From contig WRKA01000159.1 of NCBI GenBank assembly GCA_009778265.1, positions 1 to 10,128 on the forward strand: 10,128 bases of DNA. Direction: 5' to 3'. The translations under genes were made by a program, and so were the position numbers. The stretch is from Methanomassiliicoccaceae archaeon (GTDB lineage Archaea > Thermoplasmatota > Thermoplasmata > Methanomassiliicoccales > Methanomethylophilaceae). Position 1 is the first letter of the stretch; each line of letters begins with the position of its first letter. The notes under the pieces are model-generated. The model was not told where the DNA came from, made no database searches, and saw only the letters and a list, made by a program, of their open reading frames with translations. This document shows positions 5,693 to 10,128 of the stretch, in pieces.

Positions 5693-7390
5693 TTATTCAA
5701 AAAAGAAATGCGACGGCGATTCCGGCTTCGGCGAGAAACAGGATTCCGATATCCTCTCTATCTTCACAGGATACAGGGACAGCGAATCGACCGTCCTTCT
5801 CATCGTCCTCTCAAGACGTTTGGGCGGCGATATCACACGTGCGTTCAAAATAAGTTTCCCGCTGCCCGTCATGAACCTGGACCCGTGTATATCGTCCACC
5901 TGTATCGATTCCTGCACAAGGGACATCTTTGCCGATGCGCCGGGCGACGATATTATCACCTTCACATGGACTATCGCTTTCGCGCCGTATTCTTTCGCAA
6001 CGCTTTTCATTATGTCGGAAGCGACCGAATACATATCGATCTTCTCTTTCGTCGTCACGGAGAACGTTCCGGAATACCATCCCAGCTTGGCCTTCTCAAA
6101 TTCGAATCCTTTATTGTTGTCGCGTTCCGCCGTTCTTGTACTGACGCGGTCGGAAAGTATCATTTCCGTTATCTTGTCGATATTCCTGAGGTCGGACGAC
6201 GACGTTTCAATGATATCGGCGTCCGGCAGTATCTCGCGCAGACGTTCTTTTATCTCGCCGACCGTTTCTTTGCGTACCATATCCGATTTCGAAAGGACCA
6301 CGACCTCCGCCTCCCTGATCTGATGCGCCGGTATCAGATCTACCGATTCCGCGCTTTTTTCTTTCTCTTTAGATAACACATCCATCGCTCTGATACAATC
6401 GATGACCACGGTGAACGGTGCGACGGCGAACTCGTCGGGATACATAGTTCTGAGGGGCGCGACAACGGAACCCATCAGGTTCGTGGATGTTCCTATCGGT
6501 TCAGCTATTATTATATCCGGCCTTCCCATCGACACAAGCGTTCTGGCGCTTGACACGAACTCATCGAAATTGGAGCAGAAACATCCGCCGAGGATCTCCC
6601 GCACGTCGAGACCGGCGTCCTTTGTGAACTCCGTATCGACGAGAACATCCCCCTGGTCGTTGGTTATTATCGCCACAGAGCGGTCGTTCTTCTCCCTCAG
6701 CGTTCTCGCCAGATTCACGGCAAGCGTCGTCTTACCGGCCCCGAGATATCCTCCGAGCACAAGGAAGCGGGTCTTGTGCCCCGTATCGTCGTTCCTTTTC
6801 ATGAAGGCGCATCTGTCACACGGAATGGTAAGAACGCACCGGTCCCCGGTGACCAGTCCTTTCAATGTTTCTATGATGCCGATATCCAAAGGTCCGGGGG
6901 AGTTCCTGCTGTTCGCCGTAAGGACATCTCTCTCCGCGTCGCTGATGTTATCCGGGATCACCTTTTTTTTGACCAACGATATCATACATTCTTTTCTGTC
7001 CTCTTCGGAACACGAGTCGCATCGCAGTCCCGTGTCGGACAGCGGTCCGAAGAGTTCCGCCAGCGGATCTATGACGTATATCTTCCGATCCTTTCCGATG
7101 GCGATGTAGACGGCGTCCGGGTCGGAGGGGACGATGTACTCCACCCTCGCGCCGCGCATCTTCTTCTCTTCGGCGACCTTCCAGAATGACGACAGATGAT
7201 CGCACATCTGATACGAGAGCTGCTGATACTTAAGTCCCAGACGGTCCGCGATATCCTGTTTTGTTATATTCGCATCCGTTCTGGCCATACGAAAAAGCGT
7301 TGTCAGTATGCGCTGCCGCATCTCATGGTCGTGTATCCCCATGTACGCGTCCGGATCGAGACACAGGATCTCCATCTTGCAATTTGTCAC
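5693..7390 (-). CDS. Winged-helix / Cys-rich / CobW-family (G3E) GTPase fusion protein
   Basis: This 565-residue protein has an N-terminal winged helix-turn-helix at about 22-90 (ITKQDIADRLGLKYQQLSYQM is the HTH core), then a cysteine-rich linker (Cys124, 127, 135, 185, 191, 194), then a CobW/COG0523-type GTPase. The GTPase shows Walker A GGYLGAGKTT (213-222), GGCFCSN (268-274, in place of the CobW GCxCC metal motif), EPIGT (297-301) and SKSD (367-370) as the base-recognition motif. A C-terminal region of about 135 residues resembles the CobW C-terminal domain. The family delivers or handles zinc, cobalt or nickel for metalloenzymes and cobamides. The HTH suggests DNA binding controlled by metal or GTP, which is inference. 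The start is either GTG 7390 (leaderless, TATA box at suitable distance) or ATG 7375. The glutamate-synthase-like gene follows on the same strand after 103 nt. Confidence 0.86.
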   Translation of the reverse strand: MTNCKMEILCLDPDAYMGIHDHEMRQRILTTLFRMARTDANITKQDIADRLGLKYQQLSYQMCDHLSSFWKVAEEKKMRGARVEYIVPSDPDAVYIAIGKDRKIYVIDPLAELFGPLSDTGLRCDSCSEEDRKECMISLVKKKVIPDNISDAERDVLTANSRNSPGPLDIGIIETLKGLVTGDRCVLTIPCDRCAFMKRNDDTGHKTRFLVLGGYLGAGKTTLAVNLARTLREKNDRSVAIITNDQGDVLVDTEFTKDAGLDVREILGGCFCSNFDEFVSSARTLVSMGRPDIIIAEPIGTSTNLMGSVVAPLRTMYPDEFAVAPFTVVIDCIRAMDVLSKEKEKSAESVDLIPAHQIREAEVVVLSKSDMVRKETVGEIKERLREILPDADIIETSSSDLRNIDKITEMILSDRVSTRTAERDNNKGFEFEKAKLGWYSGTFSVTTKEKIDMYSVASDIMKSVAKEYGAKAIVHVKVIISSPGASAKMSLVQESIQVDDIHGSRFMTGSGKLILNARVISPPKRLERTMRRTVDSLSLYPVKIERISESCFSPKPESPSHFFFE

Positions 7391-7410
7391 GTTCCCTTGA
7401 TTGTCCCGTG

Positions 7411-7425
7411 TTTATTTAAATTAAA
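7411..7425 (-). promoter_or_regulatory. TATA-like region for the HTH-GTPase gene
   Basis: A 15-bp A/T-only stretch is centred about 27 nt before GTG 7390 and about 42 nt before ATG 7375. The first spacing fits a leaderless mRNA, the second a leader of about 15 nt. AAGGG 3 nt before the GTG may aid its use if the transcript starts further upstream. Confidence 0.5.
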
Positions 7426-7430
7426 GGTAC

Positions 7431-7440
7431 ACTTATTTAT
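7431..7440 (+). promoter_or_regulatory. TATA-like box for proA-proB
   Basis: ACTTATTTAT lies about 38 nt before the proA ATG, giving a predicted leader near 12 nt. A weak AGGCGATC (one mismatch to AGGTGATC) at 7461-7468 could be the ribosome-binding site. The box sits back to back with the TATA region of the divergent GTPase gene within an 83-bp gap. Confidence 0.45.
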
Positions 7441-7473
7441 TGGAAAGATAATGCATCGATAGGCGATCTCCAG

Positions 7474-8799
7474 ATGGCAGACATAAAGGATTCCGTTATA
7501 CAGGCGAAAAATTCCGCGATAGCCCTTTCGGCGGCTAACACAAGAACGAAGAACAAGGCGCTTACGGCTATGGCGGACGCTCTGAACAATTCCAGAAAGG
7601 CGATAACGGAAGCGAATGCCAAAGATATAGAGGCTGCGGAGGGAATGAGAGCGAAAGGCGAACTGACGGATGCGATGATCAAACGTCTGAAAGTGAATGA
7701 CGAAAAGATAGACGGGATGATAGAAGGGATAAAGGACGTGAAGAAACTGAAGGACCCGGTGGGAGAGACGATATCCGCGACCGATCTGGATGACGATCTG
7801 ACGTTATTCCAGATAAGGTGCCCGATAGGGCTTATCGGCGTGATCTTCGAATCAAGGCCGGACGTCGTCCCGCAGATCATGTCCTTATGTCTTAAGAGCG
7901 GCAACGCCGTCGTGTTCAAGGGCGGAAAAGAAGCGGCGAACACCAACCGCGTCCTGTTCGACATACTTTCGGAGGCCGCATATGCATCCGGTATACCGAA
8001 GGATGTCTTCTGTCTCATGGAAACAAGAGGTGACGTCTCCGCGATACTGAAGATGGACGGCCAGATAGACCTGCTGATCCCGAGGGGCTCCAACGAATTT
8101 GTAAGATATATACAAACGAACACCAAGATCCCGGTGCTCGGCCACTCGGCGGGGATATGTCACGTCTACGTGGATGCGGACGCGGATGAAGAGAAGGCGC
8201 TGTACGTGACGCTGGATTCGAAGATACAGTACCCGGCGGTATGCAATGCCGTCGAGACGCTGCTCGTTAACGCAAAAGTAGCGAGAACGTTCCTTCCGAA
8301 GATGGTCGAACTGTTCGTCAAGAACGGTGTGGAGGTGAGGGCGGACGCGGACATCAGAAGGATACTGGGAAAGAATGATAAGGTGACGGCGGCAAAGCCG
8401 TCCGATTGGGACACGGAGTACAACGACCTCATAATATCGATGAAATTAGTGAACACGCTGGACGAGGCCATAGATTTCATAAACAAACACGGATCGAAGC
8501 ATACCGATACCATAGTGACGGAGAACAATAAGAGCGCGCAGAGGTTCGTCTCGCTGGTCGATTCGTCAAGCGTGATGGTCAACGCGTCGACAAGATTCTC
8601 CGACGGTTTCAGATATGGCAAGGGCGCCGAAGTAGGGATAAGCACCAACAAGATACACTCCAGAGGGCCGGTGGGTATGGAGGGACTGATGATATACAAA
8701 TACGTCCTCATAGGTAACGGCCACGCCGTCAACAGCTATACCGGCAAGGCGGGAAAGAAGTTCAAACACACCGTATCGGAGAAAGAGTTCAAATTGTGA
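7474..8799 (+). CDS. proA: Glutamate-5-semialdehyde dehydrogenase (gamma-glutamyl phosphate reductase) ProA
   Basis: This 441-residue enzyme is full length and reduces gamma-glutamyl phosphate to glutamate-5-semialdehyde with NADPH, the second step from glutamate to proline. The catalytic cysteine is Cys257 in YPAVCNAVETLLV, a very strong ProA signature. Other family blocks are VIFESRPDVVPQI, GNAVVFKGGKEA, LIPRGSNEFV and the C-terminal GPVGMEGLMIYKYVLIGNG. It is cytosolic and works with ProB, whose labile product it uses directly. The proB start codon overlaps the proA stop (GTGA, 4 nt), so the two are translationally coupled. The order proA-proB reverses the common bacterial proB-proA. No proC (pyrroline-5-carboxylate reductase) is present in the window. 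Confidence 0.96.
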   Translation: MADIKDSVIQAKNSAIALSAANTRTKNKALTAMADALNNSRKAITEANAKDIEAAEGMRAKGELTDAMIKRLKVNDEKIDGMIEGIKDVKKLKDPVGETISATDLDDDLTLFQIRCPIGLIGVIFESRPDVVPQIMSLCLKSGNAVVFKGGKEAANTNRVLFDILSEAAYASGIPKDVFCLMETRGDVSAILKMDGQIDLLIPRGSNEFVRYIQTNTKIPVLGHSAGICHVYVDADADEEKALYVTLDSKIQYPAVCNAVETLLVNAKVARTFLPKMVELFVKNGVEVRADADIRRILGKNDKVTAAKPSDWDTEYNDLIISMKLVNTLDEAIDFINKHGSKHTDTIVTENNKSAQRFVSLVDSSSVMVNASTRFSDGFRYGKGAEVGISTNKIHSRGPVGMEGLMIYKYVLIGNGHAVNSYTGKAGKKFKHTVSEKEFKL

Positions 8800-9920
8800 T
8801 TAGAATGAGATCGGAGCATCTGAAGGAAACGCACAGGGTCGTAATAAAAGTGGGTACGTCATCGATAACCGGAGGAAGTTCCGGCGCATCCTCCGAATTC
8901 ATGGATTCGGTCGCGAGACAGGTGAGATCGCTAAAAGAGAAAGGGATCGAGGTACTTATCGTGACGTCGGGCGCCATAGGTATCGGATTATCGACGATGG
9001 GCGCGAGACCGCGGTCCAGGGAGATACCGATAAGACAGGCCGCCGCATCCATCGGTCAGAGCGTACTGATGCAGAAATGGAACGACAGCTTCCAGAGATA
9101 CGGGATATCGATAGCACAGATCCTGCTCACTTACGATTTCTACTCGGACCGCGAGAAATACCTCAATCTCAGGAACGCCGTCCAGACATTGCTGGAATAC
9201 AGGGCGGTGCCGATATTCAACGAGAACGATGCGGTATGTGTGAAAGAGATAGATGCGATGTTCGGCGATAACGATACGCTTTCCGCGATGGTGTCGATAA
9301 AGATGGACGCCGACCTTCTGATAATACTGTCGGATGTGGACGGCCTTTACGACAAAGATCCGAAGATAACGAAGGACGCGGCACTCATCGCAACGGTCAC
9401 GGACATCACGGACACGATAAAAATGTCGGCCGGCGATCCGTCGTCGAAGGTGGGTACCGGCGGTATGAGAACGAAGATCCGCGCGGCGGAGATATGTCAC
9501 GAAGCGGGATGCAACATGGTGATCGCGAACAGTACCGTCCCGGACGTTATCGAAAGGATCGTCGCGGGAGAGGAGATAGGGACGATCTTCATCACAGACA
9601 AGAAAGAAAAGAAGAAGACCAGCTGGATACGGTACGCGAATCCGTCGGGCACGATCGAAGTGGACGAGGGAGCGAAGAACGCCCTTTCAAAACACGTCGG
9701 TCTGCTGGCGATAGGGATCAAAGGGGTCGCGGGAAGGTTCGACCGGGGGGATGTTGTGAATATAACATTCAACGGGAACACGATCGCAAAAGGGATCCCG
9801 GATTACAATTCCGACGACATATCAAAAATAAAAGGACTGCACAGCGACAAGATGTTCGAAGTTCTCGGCCATAAGAATTACGATAATGTGATAAGAAGCG
9901 AAAATATAGTGATAATGTGA
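8796..9920 (+). CDS. proB: Glutamate 5-kinase ProB with C-terminal PUA domain
   Basis: This 374-residue kinase phosphorylates the gamma-carboxylate of glutamate, the committed and normally proline-inhibited step of proline synthesis. The amino-acid kinase domain (about 12-265) shows VVIKVGTSS, VTSGAIGIG, FNENDAV, GDNDTLSA, LSDVDGLYDKDP and VGTGGM. The C-terminal PUA domain (about 278-358, with GVAGRFDRGDVVNI) is complete, as in Escherichia coli ProB. The first possible start is GTG 8796, overlapping the proA stop by 4 nt; ATG 8805 would shorten the protein by 3 residues and leave a 5-nt gap. Neither has a clear ribosome-binding site, so initiation probably depends on coupling to proA translation. 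There is no T-tract after the stop. Confidence 0.96.
   Translation: MIRMRSEHLKETHRVVIKVGTSSITGGSSGASSEFMDSVARQVRSLKEKGIEVLIVTSGAIGIGLSTMGARPRSREIPIRQAAASIGQSVLMQKWNDSFQRYGISIAQILLTYDFYSDREKYLNLRNAVQTLLEYRAVPIFNENDAVCVKEIDAMFGDNDTLSAMVSIKMDADLLIILSDVDGLYDKDPKITKDAALIATVTDITDTIKMSAGDPSSKVGTGGMRTKIRAAEICHEAGCNMVIANSTVPDVIERIVAGEEIGTIFITDKKEKKKTSWIRYANPSGTIEVDEGAKNALSKHVGLLAIGIKGVAGRFDRGDVVNITFNGNTIAKGIPDYNSDDISKIKGLHSDKMFEVLGHKNYDNVIRSENIVIM
9900..9909 (+). promoter_or_regulatory. Possible TATA-like element for the gene after proB
   Basis: GAAAATATAG within the last codons of proB lies about 60 nt before the next start codon, predicting a leader of about 35 nt that would include the AAGGAG site at 9948-9953. 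The next gene may alternatively be read from the proAB promoter, since no terminator intervenes. Confidence 0.3.
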
Positions 9921-9947
9921 CGCGTCCGGAAGATATGACAGAGTTCA

Positions 9948-9953
9948 AAGGAG
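9948..9953 (+). promoter_or_regulatory. Ribosome-binding site of the last gene
   Basis: AAGGAG lies 11 nt before the ATG at 9965; a second purine run (AAGGG) sits closer, 3 nt from the ATG. Together they support this start. Confidence 0.5.
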
Positions 9954-9964
9954 AATAAGGGACA

Positions 9965-10128
9965 ATGAGCAAATACGATCCGTTATGGGAACACATCAGG
10001 AAGAACGGCGGCTCTTCACTGAAATTAACGTTCGACGAGATCAGAGAGATCATCGGGATAGAGATAGACCATTCTTTTCTCAATTACAAGAAAGAATTGA
10101 TACAGTACGGATACAAGACCGGTAAGAT
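9965..10128 (+). CDS. Small conserved protein of unknown function, N-terminal part
   Basis: Fifty-four residues are visible before the window ends without a stop. The sequence opens with KYDPLWEHIRKNGG, then LTFDEIREIIG, IDHSFLNYKKEL and QYGYKTGK. This pattern ('yd.L...i...g...l.LtF.EIe.iig..l..sf..y...l...Gy..gki') resembles a widespread family of small single-domain proteins (DUF7662-like) found in bacteria and archaea. No function is known to me. The usual length would be roughly 70-90 residues, so about a third is missing. Spacing from proB is 44 nt on the same strand, with a ribosome-binding site, so co-transcription is possible but no link to proline synthesis is implied. Confidence 0.7.
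   Translation, partial: MSKYDPLWEHIRKNGGSSLKLTFDEIREIIGIEIDHSFLNYKKELIQYGYKTGK

Noticed and set aside
5390..6376. 328-residue + strand open frame
   Set aside because: It runs antisense across two well-supported genes and the gap between them; its Arg/Phe/Tyr-rich composition is typical of reverse-frame translation.
7437..8126. 229-residue minus-strand open frame antisense to proA
   Set aside because: Ser/Ile/Phe-rich low-information translation opposite strongly conserved proA codons.
9882..9920. 10-bp direct repeat GATAATGTGA at 9882-9891 and 9911-9920
   Set aside because: Both copies lie inside the proB coding end in different frames; the A/T-rich codons make this likely chance.

Overview
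The window looks like part of a chromosome from an archaeon, most probably a Thermoplasmatota methanogen of the Methanomassiliicoccales type. The archaeal signature genes are a polyprenyl diphosphate synthase next to a geranylgeranyl reductase (isoprenoid ether lipids), the Nob1 ribosome-maturation nuclease, the exosome subunit Csl4 and a METTL5-like RNA methylase. Promoters look archaeal: TATA-like boxes about 24-30 nt before the start of leaderless or short-leader genes, and GGAGGT or GGTGATC ribosome-binding sites. The lineage is inferred from gene content and protein style, not from a marker gene.

Layout. At 1-1260 (+ strand) there is the 3' end of a polyprenyl diphosphate synthase, then a geranylgeranyl reductase. 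Facing them is nob1 (1261-1722, -), whose stop codon abuts the reductase stop. A 149-bp divergent promoter region (1723-1871) separates nob1 from a small HesB/IscA-like protein (1872-2144, +). The 3' end of that gene overlaps by 7 nt a three-gene minus-strand operon (2138-3930): METTL5-like RNA methylase, csl4, and a short ThiI-type PP-loop enzyme. All three products act on RNA.

Two minus-strand genes follow: a stand-alone FMN-binding glutamate-synthase-like protein with an N-terminal four-cysteine motif (3985-5589), and a winged-helix/Cys-rich/CobW-family GTPase fusion (5693-7390). These two are the least explained part of the window. An 83-bp divergent promoter region (7391-7473) then leads to proA-proB (7474-9920, +), which together make glutamate-5-semialdehyde for proline synthesis. 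A small conserved protein of unknown function starts at 9965 and runs off the end.

The window is mostly compact housekeeping DNA. I see no tRNA or rRNA gene, insertion sequence, CRISPR array or phage gene. The best candidates for new biology are the glutamate-synthase-like/GTPase pair and, second, the THUMP-less cysteine-rich ThiI relative encoded with csl4.
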